Under the pieces are notes generated by a model, which was not told where the DNA came from, searched no databases, and was given only the letters and a program-made list of their open reading frames with translations. From Thermoplasmata archaeon (GTDB lineage Archaea; Thermoplasmatota; E2; UBA202; JdFR-43), in assembly GCA_021162065.1 (NCBI GenBank), contig JAGGZK010000053.1, positions 1 to 54,125 on the forward strand: a stretch of 54,125 bases of DNA, given 5' to 3'. This document shows positions 16,318 to 26,011 of the stretch, in pieces. Numbering within the stretch: the first letter of the stretch is position 1; every line of letters begins with the position of its first letter. The translations under genes and the position numbers were made by a program.

Positions 16318-16917
16318 TTAATGCATATCTCCCACGGACTCTATTGCCTCCTTCCCGAGCTTGAAGGCCATCGCATTTGCCTCTGCATACCTTTCATGAA
16401 AACTCTCCCTTATTGTTTCCAGCAAGGTTTCTTCCTCTATCGGAAATATACCCAAGGCATGAAATGCGCCCAGCATTACAATGTTCTTTGTCAGTATGCT
16501 CCCCGCCTTTCTCGCCAGTTCATCCGCATTTATTTTTATCAGGGTGCAGTGTTCCTCAATTTCCTCAAAGATTTTCTCCACGGGAGGATAATCGCCAATT
16601 CCAAGGGATATGAGCGGAGGTATTATGGGGTTTACGTCTGTAAGAACCACCCCATCCCTCTTAACCTTATGCAGGTTCCTCAGTGCCTCGAGAGGTTCAA
16701 AGGAAATTATAGCCTCCACACTCTCTCTCCTCACCATGGGGGAGTACACATTACCTATCCTCACATTGCATTCCACATTGCCCCCGCGCTGCGCCATGCC
16801 GTGCAGCTCGGATGTAACAACGTTATGCCCTGCCTTGAGAGATGCCCTGGCCAGTATATTCGCCGCCGTTATAACGCCCTGCCCTCCAACGCCTGCTATA
16901 ATAACGCTCTTCTTCAT
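16318..16917 (-). CDS. iorB: Indolepyruvate ferredoxin oxidoreductase beta subunit
   Basis: VIIAGVGGQGVITAANILARASLKAGHNVVTSELHGMAQRGGNVECNVRIG; 4-nt overlap with iorA. Confidence 0.93.
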   Translation of the reverse strand: MKKSVIIAGVGGQGVITAANILARASLKAGHNVVTSELHGMAQRGGNVECNVRIGNVYSPMVRRESVEAIISFEPLEALRNLHKVKRDGVVLTDVNPIIPPLISLGIGDYPPVEKIFEEIEEHCTLIKINADELARKAGSILTKNIVMLGAFHALGIFPIEEETLLETIRESFHERYAEANAMAFKLGKEAIESVGDMH

Positions 16918-18743
16918 TTTTTCACCTCTATGGCATCAAAGGGACATATCTGCGGGCATACCCCGCAACCCGTGCAAAGCGCCTCATTTATCCTCACATT
17001 TCCCCCCTCATCATGATAGAAGGCGGGGCATGCAAATCTCGTTATACAAACATCGCATTTCCTGCATTTCTCCTGATTTATCTGATATATTTCCCTCTCC
17101 TTCTTTGTCTTACTTTTCAGGAGTATGCATGGCGCCCTTGATATGACCACAGATAACCCCTCAAAATCCATGGCCCTTCTCATCGCTTCCATTGTTTCTT
17201 GGAGATTTCTTGGATCAACGACTTCCACATGCTTTACTCCTATCCCCCTCACCACCTTCTCTATGTCCATGGGTACTGCCTCATACCCCATTCCATCGAG
17301 CAGCGTGCCGGGATGCGGCTGATGGCCTGTCATGGCGGTGGTGAAGTTATCAAGGATGACAACAACAAAATTATGGTTATGATGCACCGCATTAACCAAG
17401 GCAGGCAGGCCAGCATGATAGAAAGTGGAATCACCTATGAATGCCACAACTTTTTGCTCTGTTGAGTAAGCAAATCCGCATCCGCTTCCTATGCTGGAGC
17501 CCATGCAGAGAAGGAAGTCGGCTGTTTTATATGGAGGAAGCAGCCCAAGGGTATAGCACCCTATGTCAGTGGGATATATAGTATCCTTAGGTGCAACCTT
17601 CTTTACCGCATAGTATGTCGCCCTGTGGGGGCATCCCGGGCATAAAACGGGGGGACGAGGGGCTGCCTCTCTAACATCCCCTTCATATTTCCATTCCAGA
17701 TTGAAAAACTCTGCAAGGGTTGCATAAACTATGTCAGGGGTATACTCATAATACCTTTCCAGTTTTCCAAATCCCTTTCCATATATCTCAACGCCTATAT
17801 CATTTCTCTGAGCGATCTCCCTTATTTCCCTCTCCATTATCGGCTCCAGTTCTTCAAGTATTATCACCCTTCTGCACTCCTTCAGAAAATCGATTATTTT
17901 TTTCTCCGGCAGCGGGTAACTCATGCCTATTTTGAAAATTCTGCATTTCAGCCCCATATCATCCACTGCTTCTCTGGCATAGTTGTAGGCTGCACCGGAT
18001 GCTATTATTCCATCCTCTCCTCCAAAATCCTCGATGAAATTGAATCTACTCCCATTGGAGAGTTCCCTTGCCCTCTCCATTTTTTCAAGTAGCATGGGAT
18101 GTAACTTTCTTGCCACCTCTGGCACAGTGACGGTAAGCCCTCCCTTCTCAAATTTTCCCTTCTTGGAAGTCATCTTCAGGGGCTTCAGCTCCACAACCCC
18201 TCTCGCATGGGAGATTCTTGTTGTTGTTCTTAGCAGCACGGGCAGCTCCAGTTTCTCCGAGATTTCAAAGGCCTCGATGGTCATCTCCTTTGCCTCCTGG
18301 GGGCTACTGGGTTCAAGCATCGGAAGGGAGGCAAATCTTGCATAATATCTGTTGTCCTGCTCATTCTGGCTGGAGTGGCAGCTGGGATCATCGGCCGTCA
18401 CTATGACATGCCCTCCCCTGCACCCTATATAGGCGTAGGTCATCAAGGCATCGCTTGCCACATTCACCCCAACATGCTTCATGCATGTCAGAGCGCGCAA
18501 TCCTGCATGGGAGGCGGCGGCTGCAAACTCAAGGGCAACCTTTTCATTCACCGAATACTGAAAATAAAAGGGTGCCTCTCCCTTTTCCCCCATTTTTCTC
18601 GCAACAGCAGAAAGGCTATCTGCTATTTCTGAAGAGGGTGTTCCGGGGTAAGTAGTGGCCACGTCCACATCCGCCTCCAGCGCACCCCTTGCAATTGCTT
18701 CATTTCCCAGCAGGACCTTTTTTCCCTCACCCAACAATTCCAT
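16914..18743 (-). CDS. iorA: Indolepyruvate ferredoxin oxidoreductase alpha subunit
   Basis: Start LLGNEAIARGALEADVDVATTYPGTPSSEI; TPP motif GDSTFYHAG; C-term 2x[4Fe-4S]. Confidence 0.95.
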   Translation of the reverse strand: MELLGEGKKVLLGNEAIARGALEADVDVATTYPGTPSSEIADSLSAVARKMGEKGEAPFYFQYSVNEKVALEFAAAASHAGLRALTCMKHVGVNVASDALMTYAYIGCRGGHVIVTADDPSCHSSQNEQDNRYYARFASLPMLEPSSPQEAKEMTIEAFEISEKLELPVLLRTTTRISHARGVVELKPLKMTSKKGKFEKGGLTVTVPEVARKLHPMLLEKMERARELSNGSRFNFIEDFGGEDGIIASGAAYNYAREAVDDMGLKCRIFKIGMSYPLPEKKIIDFLKECRRVIILEELEPIMEREIREIAQRNDIGVEIYGKGFGKLERYYEYTPDIVYATLAEFFNLEWKYEGDVREAAPRPPVLCPGCPHRATYYAVKKVAPKDTIYPTDIGCYTLGLLPPYKTADFLLCMGSSIGSGCGFAYSTEQKVVAFIGDSTFYHAGLPALVNAVHHNHNFVVVILDNFTTAMTGHQPHPGTLLDGMGYEAVPMDIEKVVRGIGVKHVEVVDPRNLQETMEAMRRAMDFEGLSVVISRAPCILLKSKTKKEREIYQINQEKCRKCDVCITRFACPAFYHDEGGNVRINEALCTGCGVCPQICPFDAIEVKK

Positions 18744-18745
18744 TT

Positions 18746-19363
18746 TTATTCCTCCATAATTATTTTTGCATCCACCGCCTTTATTCCGCTTTCGGAAACT
18801 ATCACGGGGTTCAGATCCATCTGCTTTATTCTCATCTCCTCTGCCATTCTTGCCATCTTCATGAGCATGTTTATGACGTCGTCCCTGTTGAGATTCATTC
18901 TGTAGCCGGAGAAGATTTTTCCTGCTTTAAGTTCCGCAAGCATCTCCTCCGCATCTTCTTCATTTATGGGAATCATGCGAAATGCCACATCTCTATATAT
19001 CTCAGTGAAAATGCCACCCATTCCCACCATTATGCATTTTCCGAAGGCATCATCGTCGATAATACCTGCTATGATTTCCACACCTCTTGTCTCCATCTCC
19101 TCCACCATGAACTTCTCGTCAGGAAATTTTTCCTTCAGGGAGCGAAAGGAGGAGAGGAGCATTTCTTTGCTTGTGATGTTGAGGATAACTCCTCCCACAT
19201 CCGTTTTATGGAGAATATTGGGCGATGAAACCTTCAGGACGAGAGGATATCTCAGATCAATATTTTCCAGATCCTCCTCTCTCTCAACCACTCTGAACCT
19301 GGGAACATCTATTCCATAACGGGAAACAAGGGTTTTTGCCTCATGCTCGGCAAGCACTTTCAC
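18746..19363 (-). CDS. ADP-forming acyl/acetyl-CoA synthetase beta subunit (ATP-grasp)
   Basis: PLVLKVSSPNILHKTDVGGVILNI, MVGMGGIFTEIYRDVAFRMIPI, MDLNPVIV. Confidence 0.9.
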   Translation of the reverse strand: MKVLAEHEAKTLVSRYGIDVPRFRVVEREEDLENIDLRYPLVLKVSSPNILHKTDVGGVILNITSKEMLLSSFRSLKEKFPDEKFMVEEMETRGVEIIAGIIDDDAFGKCIMVGMGGIFTEIYRDVAFRMIPINEEDAEEMLAELKAGKIFSGYRMNLNRDDVINMLMKMARMAEEMRIKQMDLNPVIVSESGIKAVDAKIIMEE

Positions 19364-19451
19364 GATTTGTTATGCATCCACACTTTTTATTTTTATGGGG
19401 TAATGTTTTGCAATGGCAAAGCGCAACAATATTTATACCTCAATTTAAATC

Positions 19452-20867
19452 ATGAACATGGACATGGAAACAAAAGTCCTGGACAGAAATGCCGAGTGGT
19501 TTGGAGTAAGCACAGAAACATTAATGGAAAACGCCGGCAGGGCAGTGGCGGAGGAGGCAAAAAAATTGCCATACAAAAAATGGCTTGTTCTATGCGGCAC
19601 GGGCAACAATGGAGGGGACGGCTATGTGGCCGCCCGATACATAAAGAATGCCGTGATTATATATGCGGGAAAGCCCAAAACAACTCTGGCAAGAAAAAAT
19701 TACAGGAGAGCAAGGGCCATGGGAATACCGCTTCTCCCTTACAATAAGGAAATATTGGAGGAGGAAATAAAAAAATGCGATGGCATAATCGATGCCCTTC
19801 TTGGCGTAGGGGTGAAGGGGGAGCTGAGGGAGCCATACAGGGAGATGGTGGAGGTGGTCAACAACGCATCCAAATATGTCATCTCTGTGGATGTTCCATC
19901 CGGCATGGGAGGAAATCTGTTCGTAAAGGCGGATAAAATAGTAACATTTCATTTCGTGAAAAAAGGCATGGAGGAGATATGCAACGACATAGTGGTGGCC
20001 GACATAGGCATCCCGGAGGAGGCGGAGAAATATGTGGGTGCAGGGGATATGCTTTATTATCCAAGACCAAAAAGGGATGCACATAAGGGAGATAACGGCA
20101 TTGTTGCCGTCATAGGCGGTGGGCCCTACACCGGCGCCCCAGCCATGGCCGCCATGGCAGCCCTGCGCAGCGGCTGCGATCTCGTGTATGTGTGCGTCCC
20201 CTCCAGAGTGTGGAGTGTTGTTGCCTCCTTTGCCCCCGAACTCATAGTTAAAGAAATGGATGGAGATCATTTCTCTCCTCGCAACATTGAGGAGATTGAA
20301 GACATTGTGGAGAGGGCTGACACCATACTGGTGGGTCCGGGAATGGGAAAAAATGAGGAAAGCATGGAGGCATGCCGAATGCTGATTAAAAAATACATGG
20401 ACAGGAAATATTTTGTGATAGATGCGGATGCCATTTCAGCAGTGAAGGACATGGAATTCAATGAAAATGTTATAATAACGCCCCATGCGGGAGAATTCAG
20501 AAAACTCACTGGTATATCCCTCCCCGAAGATGTGGAAGGGAGAAAGGAGATTCTCATGGAGGAGGCAAAAAGGAGGAATGCCACCATACTCCTGAAGGGA
20601 CCAACCGACATAATAAGTGATGGAGAAAGGGTGAAGATGAACATTGTGCATAACGAAGCCATGACGGTGGGAGGCACAGGAGATGTGCTTGCGGGGATAG
20701 CATCATGCATGCTTTCCAAAAAAATAGCACCCTTCCATTCCGCCTGCATGGCCGCCTTCGTCAATGGGATGGCAGGAAATATGGCATATGAGGACTATGG
20801 CCATGGAATGGTGGCAGGAGACATAATAGATTACATACCTGATGTCATAGAAAGCTATGCTCCTTAA
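19452..20867 (+). CDS. nnr: Bifunctional NAD(P)H-hydrate epimerase / ADP-dependent dehydratase
   Basis: MENAGRAVAEEA, GTGNNGGDGYVAARY; C-term VIGGGPYTGAPAMAAMAALRSG, NEAMTVGGTGDVLAGI. Confidence 0.95.
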   Translation: MNMDMETKVLDRNAEWFGVSTETLMENAGRAVAEEAKKLPYKKWLVLCGTGNNGGDGYVAARYIKNAVIIYAGKPKTTLARKNYRRARAMGIPLLPYNKEILEEEIKKCDGIIDALLGVGVKGELREPYREMVEVVNNASKYVISVDVPSGMGGNLFVKADKIVTFHFVKKGMEEICNDIVVADIGIPEEAEKYVGAGDMLYYPRPKRDAHKGDNGIVAVIGGGPYTGAPAMAAMAALRSGCDLVYVCVPSRVWSVVASFAPELIVKEMDGDHFSPRNIEEIEDIVERADTILVGPGMGKNEESMEACRMLIKKYMDRKYFVIDADAISAVKDMEFNENVIITPHAGEFRKLTGISLPEDVEGRKEILMEEAKRRNATILLKGPTDIISDGERVKMNIVHNEAMTVGGTGDVLAGIASCMLSKKIAPFHSACMAAFVNGMAGNMAYEDYGHGMVAGDIIDYIPDVIESYAP

Positions 20868-21869
20868 TCAGTAGGGAGTTGCCCAGCTCTCATCATCTTT
20901 ATAGAACTCCTCGTTTATCTCCACATCCCCCCTTACCAGAGGTTCTGGCAGTCTCACCGCCTCGATGCGGTAGAGGGCAGACCTGTACCAGTTGTAATCC
21001 ACCCTGCATCCGAGTTTTTTCACTATTGGGAGTTTTTCCTGAAAGGAAAAGAAATTTCTTCCATCGTCCGGATACACCTGAAATCTTCGCCTTATATCTG
21101 TGATAACAAATCCCATTTCATGGAGCATCTGCTGTATTTCATACCATTTCCTTCTGGATGCCTCCAGTGTTGTCAACCCGAAATACCCGGAGGAGCCAAC
21201 TCCTTTAAGAGAGAGAGCAGCTCGGGACAAAAACAATCTTATTCCGGGAATGGTTTCCACAGGGTCGGTAACAAAAACATCGAATTTTCCTCTAAAGGTA
21301 TCATTTTCCCTTCTCACATCCTGAATGTATGCCTCCACGGGAAGAGAATACTCGGAGGCAACCTCATTTATGTAGTTTATTATCCTCTCGTCTATATCAA
21401 CGGCCACCACTTTTTTTGGTTTTCCAGTGAGGGCAAGGGCTATGCTGAATAAGTCATCATCTCCAACAACAAATATGCTTCCGCTGGCATCCCCCCTTTC
21501 CAGTATGAACGCCAGTTTTCGCAGAACTGTCTCCGTCCCTATATATCCTTGGTCAAAGGTCTCCACCGGGAGGGGGCGGTGCTCCACTATTTTCATGAAA
21601 TCCTCCCTCACCTCCTCTGCTATTCCATAGCCGGTGGAATCGCAGTGGGGGCAACGATATTCCTGGAATGCAATCTCCTCCGCGATTTTTTCACCTTTAT
21701 CCGTAAGAGTTACCACACCATCCCTTACCCTTACAATCCCGTCCCTCTCCATTTTTTCCATTATGCCAAAAAATTCTGGAAGGGAGGCATCCTGAAAATC
21801 TATGAGGTGCCATATGGATGAGGGACCGCGGAAAAGAAGGGATAATATCTGTCTCTCAATCCTGTCCAT
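20868..21869 (-). CDS. bpsA: N4-bis(aminopropyl)spermidine synthase (branched-chain polyamine synthase)
   Basis: FDQGYIGTETVLRKLAFILERGDASGSIFVVGDDDLFSIAL, VAVDIDERII, FDVFVTDPVETIPGI; start MDRIERQIL preferred over the 21995 extension that runs through speD. Confidence 0.9.
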   Translation of the reverse strand: MDRIERQILSLLFRGPSSIWHLIDFQDASLPEFFGIMEKMERDGIVRVRDGVVTLTDKGEKIAEEIAFQEYRCPHCDSTGYGIAEEVREDFMKIVEHRPLPVETFDQGYIGTETVLRKLAFILERGDASGSIFVVGDDDLFSIALALTGKPKKVVAVDIDERIINYINEVASEYSLPVEAYIQDVRRENDTFRGKFDVFVTDPVETIPGIRLFLSRAALSLKGVGSSGYFGLTTLEASRRKWYEIQQMLHEMGFVITDIRRRFQVYPDDGRNFFSFQEKLPIVKKLGCRVDYNWYRSALYRIEAVRLPEPLVRGDVEINEEFYKDDESWATPY

Positions 21870-21870
21870 T

Positions 21871-22221
21871 TTAGCCTCTGTCGAGCACGTAGTGCCTGTA
21901 CGATTCTGGAGCGAAATATTTAAGGAATGACTGAAATGCCACCTCGGCCTGATGGGGATCGCCGCATGTGAAAACATCGAGATTGACAAGGCCATATTCG
22001 GGCCAGGTGTGAAGGGAGATGTGTGACTCTGATATTAGAACAACACAGGTAACACCATGGGGTTCGAATTGTTTGTATATTGAGCCCACCGCCTCTATCT
22101 TTGCATCCTCTATGACCTTATCAACAATCTCCTTCACCTTCTCCTCCCTGGAGATAAGGTCACCCGAAACACCGTACAATTCCGCTATTATGTGTTTTCC
22201 CAATACTTTCATTGCGACCAC
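21871..22221 (-). CDS. speD: S-adenosylmethionine decarboxylase proenzyme
   Basis: LISESHISLHTWPEYGLVNLDVFTCG pyruvoyl-cleavage region. Confidence 0.95.
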   Translation of the reverse strand: MVAMKVLGKHIIAELYGVSGDLISREEKVKEIVDKVIEDAKIEAVGSIYKQFEPHGVTCVVLISESHISLHTWPEYGLVNLDVFTCGDPHQAEVAFQSFLKYFAPESYRHYVLDRG

Positions 22222-22382
22222 CTCCAGCGGGGGTGATTCGCTGCAATACCAGAATTATCTCTGTTCCAGAACCCCCGATTTTTTGTAAATGCTTCCTCTT
22301 TTTAAAATTTTCGGAGTGGCATATTGCATGTTGAGTACGGAGATTTTTTCGCCTATTTATCTTTGCATTCGTCAGTTTCGCC

Positions 22383-23531
22383 ATGCTGTCTGGTGGAACA
22401 GCAAAGCGAAATAATTTCCGTACTCTACAGAGTGAAAAATTTTCAAAAAAGTTTTTATTTTGGTTTCCATTTATACACGTGGATCTGACAAATTATGAAA
22501 AAAAGGTATTATACGGCATAACAAAATTTCCAAATGACAATGACCGCCAGATTGCGGAGAAATTCGGCATGAAACAGTCCACAGTGGCAGCGATAAGAAA
22601 AAGATTGAAGGAAGAGGGCTATTACAGGGTGTATGCCATCCCCATGCTGCAGAATTTCGGAGCGGAGTTAATGGCCGTCATCCACACCAACTTCAATCCC
22701 GTTATTCCCCTCACCAAGAGAATATCCATCACTGAGGAAAAGATAGAGGCAGCGGAGGAAATATTTTTCTCCATGGGAGAAGATGATAAGGGCTTTTCCC
22801 TCAGCCTCTCAAAAAATTACACATCCATAGGAAATCTCAACGATATAAGGACAAAAACCTTTGGGGCGCTGGGGCTCCTAGAAAATGAATATCCAAAGGA
22901 GATAATATTTCCATTCTCCATAAGCAAGGTATATCGCTTCTTCGATTTCTCCCATCTCCTTGCAAAAATTTTCAGAATAAAGGAGGAGAAGGGAAAGGTG
23001 GAGGAGTTCTTTGCCCTGAAGAATATCTCCCTTTCCAAAAGAGAGAGGGATGTGCTTTGTGCCATGGTGGAAAATCCGGAGATGCCCTCCAAGGAAATGG
23101 CCGAAATGCTCGGGATAACAAGGCATACAGTGGGGAGGATGAAGAAAAAATTTATGGAAGAGGGTTACATAAAAACCATAGTCATTCCTGACTTTGAAAA
23201 ACTGGGGCTCAAGATTCTTGCCTTCTATGATGTAAGCCTGAATCCCCATACCCCGCCGGATTTTGATAAAGATGAATTAAAGGATCTTCTGTGCGATGAG
23301 GTTATATTTCTGGCGGCACGCCGCTTCGAGTTCGTGGCCATCTCCATGCATACCGACTATGAGATGTACAAGATGTGCAAGACCGAGATAATGCAGAAGA
23401 TAAAGGAGAAGGAGTGGGTATCCATGATCCCCTTTGTGAGAACCTACAGTCTCAACAAGGCAAGGATAATAAAGGATTTCACATTTCCCCCAATAACCAG
23501 AAAACTTGTTCTGGGCGAGGGGCGGGGGTAG
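22383..23531 (+). CDS. Tandem-HTH Lrp/AsnC-like transcription regulator; GTG at 22479 possible start
   Basis: Two HTH units (NDNDRQIAEKFGMKQSTVAAIRKRLKEEGYYRVYAIP and MPSKEMAEMLGITRHTVGRMKKKFMEEGYIKTIVIP); stop codon lies inside tRNA-Leu. Confidence 0.8.
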   Translation: MLSGGTAKRNNFRTLQSEKFSKKFLFWFPFIHVDLTNYEKKVLYGITKFPNDNDRQIAEKFGMKQSTVAAIRKRLKEEGYYRVYAIPMLQNFGAELMAVIHTNFNPVIPLTKRISITEEKIEAAEEIFFSMGEDDKGFSLSLSKNYTSIGNLNDIRTKTFGALGLLENEYPKEIIFPFSISKVYRFFDFSHLLAKIFRIKEEKGKVEEFFALKNISLSKRERDVLCAMVENPEMPSKEMAEMLGITRHTVGRMKKKFMEEGYIKTIVIPDFEKLGLKILAFYDVSLNPHTPPDFDKDELKDLLCDEVIFLAARRFEFVAISMHTDYEMYKMCKTEIMQKIKEKEWVSMIPFVRTYSLNKARIIKDFTFPPITRKLVLGEGRG

Positions 23532-23604
23532 CCAAGCGGTCAACGGTGCAGGGCTTAGGACCCTGTGGCGCAGGCCTTCGTGGGTTCGAATCCCACCCCC
23601 CGCA
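23522..23604 (+). tRNA. tRNA-Leu(TAG)
   Basis: GCGGGGG/CCCCCGC acceptor, anticodon stem CAGGG/CCCTG with loop CT-TAG-GA, variable arm, GGGTTCGAATCCC T-arm. Confidence 0.95.
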
Positions 23605-23635
23605 TGGGTTTATTTATTGTTTCACTATTTTACCC

Positions 23636-24154
23636 ATGGAGGAAATTGCTGAGTTGGTAAAAAACGCCATGGTGCTGAAGAGGGTGGAAAGAAGTGGATG
23701 GAAAAGGGCTGGTATGGCAAAGGTGGAAAGCGTGGCCGAGCATACCTTCATGCTTGCCTTTCTGGCAATGGTGATGGGAGATACATTAAAAATGGATGTG
23801 GAAAAAATGATGAAGATGGCCCTGCTGCATGATCTGGCTGAGGCGATAACGGGGGACATAACACCCCATGAAATGGAGAAGGAAATAAAGCAGGAGATGG
23901 AGAATAAAGCAATGGAAAAATTGCTGGAAAACTTTGAGGATTATCGCAACCTCTGGCATGAATTTATGGACGGAGGTAGTATAGAGGCGAGGATGGTAAG
24001 GGAGATGGATAAGGCAGAGATGGTGATTCAGGCTGGGGAGTATGCCAGAGAATATGGTGTGGAAAAATTCATGGAATTTATTGAGGAAAGAAACAAAGTT
24101 GAGAATCCTTTACTGTTATTCATCATCAATCATTTTCTCGAACCATTGAGATAG
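23636..24154 (+). CDS. HD-domain phosphohydrolase (YfbR/HDDC2-like 5'-nucleotidase)
   Basis: VAEHTFMLAFLAMVMG...ALLHDLAEAITGDITP; start at 23636, since the upstream extension of the listed ORF runs through the tRNA. Confidence 0.88.
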   Translation: MEEIAELVKNAMVLKRVERSGWKRAGMAKVESVAEHTFMLAFLAMVMGDTLKMDVEKMMKMALLHDLAEAITGDITPHEMEKEIKQEMENKAMEKLLENFEDYRNLWHEFMDGGSIEARMVREMDKAEMVIQAGEYAREYGVEKFMEFIEERNKVENPLLLFIINHFLEPLR

Positions 24155-24378
24155 ATTATGGCGGCGAGAATCATATATGCAAACACGGAAAAAATCCAGT
24201 TTCCAAACATTTTTGAGACCACGGAAAGAAACCAGAATAAGGACTGGATTGGAGGGGGTTCATATTCATATTGCAAATCCTGGAAAATGGAGGATAGGTC
24301 TGGAGAAAATATGTAGAGGCTCATGACTACAAAGAATAACAGCAGGATTTCTACCACGATTTTATCTTTGCCCGGCAT
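24130..24378 (-). CDS. Small two-TM membrane protein
   Basis: ORF overlapping neighbouring gene ends; two hydrophobic helices. Confidence 0.5.
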   Translation of the reverse strand: MPGKDKIVVEILLLFFVVMSLYIFSPDLSSIFQDLQYEYEPPPIQSLFWFLSVVSKMFGNWIFSVFAYMILAAIIYLNGSRK

Positions 24379-25435
24379 TCTCTTCAGGTATGAATTTTTT
24401 GAGGTTTTTAAGTGCTGTTATTTTTTCCTTTCTCTCCATCTCCGCCTCGTCTATGGCCTGCTGCAGCATTTCCGCCGCTTCATCCATTGCCCTCCTGTTG
24501 ACAGGATACGGAACTCCATCTTTGCCTCCTACTGCAAAGGAATACTTCACGGGGTCCTTCCATGAGGGTGGTCTTCCATAGATGAGATCGGAGATGTACG
24601 CAAGGGCTCTTACGGTGGCTGCCCCCATACCTTTAATGGAGAGCATTTCCTCATAAGTGGACGGCTGTATCTCGTAAACTTCCCTTAGGGCATTCCAGTT
24701 GATTCTTTTGGGCATATGCAGCATTTTAACCCTTCCATCCAGCGTCTGCTGGTACTCCATCAGGGTTTTGAAATCTTTTTCCACCTTCCCCGGCCCTTCC
24801 TTTGCCACATCTATGCTGATTTTTCTCGCCTCCCTGCTTGTTACGGATGTCATGTCCATTGCCATGCCCTTTCTTCCCACTATGGCGGTGTGGGGCTCTT
24901 CAATAAAATCATCTATCTTCCATATCCAATGATAGCGCCTCGCATACCTCGTCTCTGGATTCATCCCCTGCTGCACCACCGCCCATTTCCCATCGGAATT
25001 GAAAAATATGGCATGGTGATATATGCTGTAACCGTCCTGGAGGGCGGCGCTGTCTATCTTTGCGGCCATCCTGCTGGCATACTTTATTGGCTCGGCATCC
25101 ACATCCATCTCCTTTGCCTTTCTCTCTATCTCTTCTATGGTCTGAAAGGCCATTCCCTTACCGCCAGCCCCCATTATTCCATGCTTTTCCATCGCTTCCT
25201 TCAGGGCTGCGGTGGTGACTGTGGTTGTGCCAGAGCTATGCCAGTCATAGCCCAGCACACAGGAAAGGGCCTGAAACCAGTGGGGATCGGAAATCAGCTC
25301 CAGAAATTTTTCCTCCCCATATTCATATACTATTACCCTCCCTATGGCATCGGCAAGCTTTACCATCCTTCTGTACAGCCATCGGGGCGCCTTTCCGTAA
25401 TGGAGAGGAAGATTGGCAACTCCTGTCTTTCCCAC
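24362..25435 (-). CDS. DUF763 family protein
   Basis: GVANLPLHYGKAPRWLYRRM, SGTTTVTTAALKEAMEKHGI(M)GAGGKG, SAALQDGYSIYHHAI(F). Confidence 0.85.
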   Translation of the reverse strand: MGKTGVANLPLHYGKAPRWLYRRMVKLADAIGRVIVYEYGEEKFLELISDPHWFQALSCVLGYDWHSSGTTTVTTAALKEAMEKHGIMGAGGKGMAFQTIEEIERKAKEMDVDAEPIKYASRMAAKIDSAALQDGYSIYHHAIFFNSDGKWAVVQQGMNPETRYARRYHWIWKIDDFIEEPHTAIVGRKGMAMDMTSVTSREARKISIDVAKEGPGKVEKDFKTLMEYQQTLDGRVKMLHMPKRINWNALREVYEIQPSTYEEMLSIKGMGAATVRALAYISDLIYGRPPSWKDPVKYSFAVGGKDGVPYPVNRRAMDEAAEMLQQAIDEAEMERKEKITALKNLKKFIPEENAGQR

Positions 25436-25522
25436 AATAATAAAGAGAGGGATGCTATTAAAATTTTAGAGGGGGTGGAGGAAATATAAAACCTTTTTTA
25501 TTTCCCTTTCCATTTCTCTTCA

Positions 25523-25924
25523 ATGATAAGGCTGGTGTGCGTGGGAAAACTGAAGGAAAAATTTTATAAAGAGGCGGAGAGGGAATATATCAAAAGAATA
25601 TCATCTCTTGTGAAATTTGAGGTGAGGGAGGTGGATTTTTTAAAGGATGAAAAATGCGACTACTCCATATATCTGGACGAAAATGGAACTGAGATGGATT
25701 CCATTTCCTTTTCAAACTTCCTGAAAAAAATAATGATGGATAAAAAGAATATCTGCTTTTTCATAGGAGGGTGGGGGGGATTAGAGGAGGAGCAAATCAA
25801 AAAAGCTGACTTTGTCCTCTCCCTTTCAAAAATGACCTTCCCATATCAGCTATGTAGAATAATACTTCTTGAACAGATATATAGAGGGCTCGCTCTCATG
25901 AAAGGAATAGATTACCACAAATAA
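25523..25924 (+). CDS. rlmH: 23S rRNA (pseudouridine1915-N3)-methyltransferase
   Basis: FFIGGWGGL...SLSKMTFPYQLCRIILLEQIYRGLALMKGIDYHK. Confidence 0.92.
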   Translation: MIRLVCVGKLKEKFYKEAEREYIKRISSLVKFEVREVDFLKDEKCDYSIYLDENGTEMDSISFSNFLKKIMMDKKNICFFIGGWGGLEEEQIKKADFVLSLSKMTFPYQLCRIILLEQIYRGLALMKGIDYHK

Positions 25925-25980
25925 TGCGTTGTTCTGGCAGAACAATTTTGTTCGGCGGTTACAATAAATAGGAAATCAAA

Positions 25981-26010
25981 CATTATAAATATTATTCAAC
26001 AATATTGTCC
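25981..26010 (+). promoter_or_regulatory. TATA-like box plus 10-bp palindrome at the likely leaderless start
   Basis: ATTATAAATATT at ~25982-25993 and ACAATATTGT at 25999-26008 just before the ATG at 26012. Confidence 0.45.
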
Positions 26011-26011
26011 T

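Noticed and set aside
19590-20270. 226-aa minus-strand ORF antisense to nnr
   Set aside because: Lies entirely within a confidently identified gene; His/Cys-rich low-plausibility composition typical of antisense frames.
21870-21995. N-terminal 42-aa extension of bpsA
   Set aside because: Runs through speD in another frame; the internal MDRIERQIL start fits family and spacing.
22333-22425. 9-bp inverted pair GAGTACGGA / TCCGTACTC upstream of the tandem-HTH regulator
   Set aside because: Arms are short and ~75 nt apart; could be operator half-sites, but too weak without comparative data.
24716-25489. 257-aa plus-strand ORF antisense to DUF763
   Set aside because: Antisense artefact; the opposite strand has a recognisable family.
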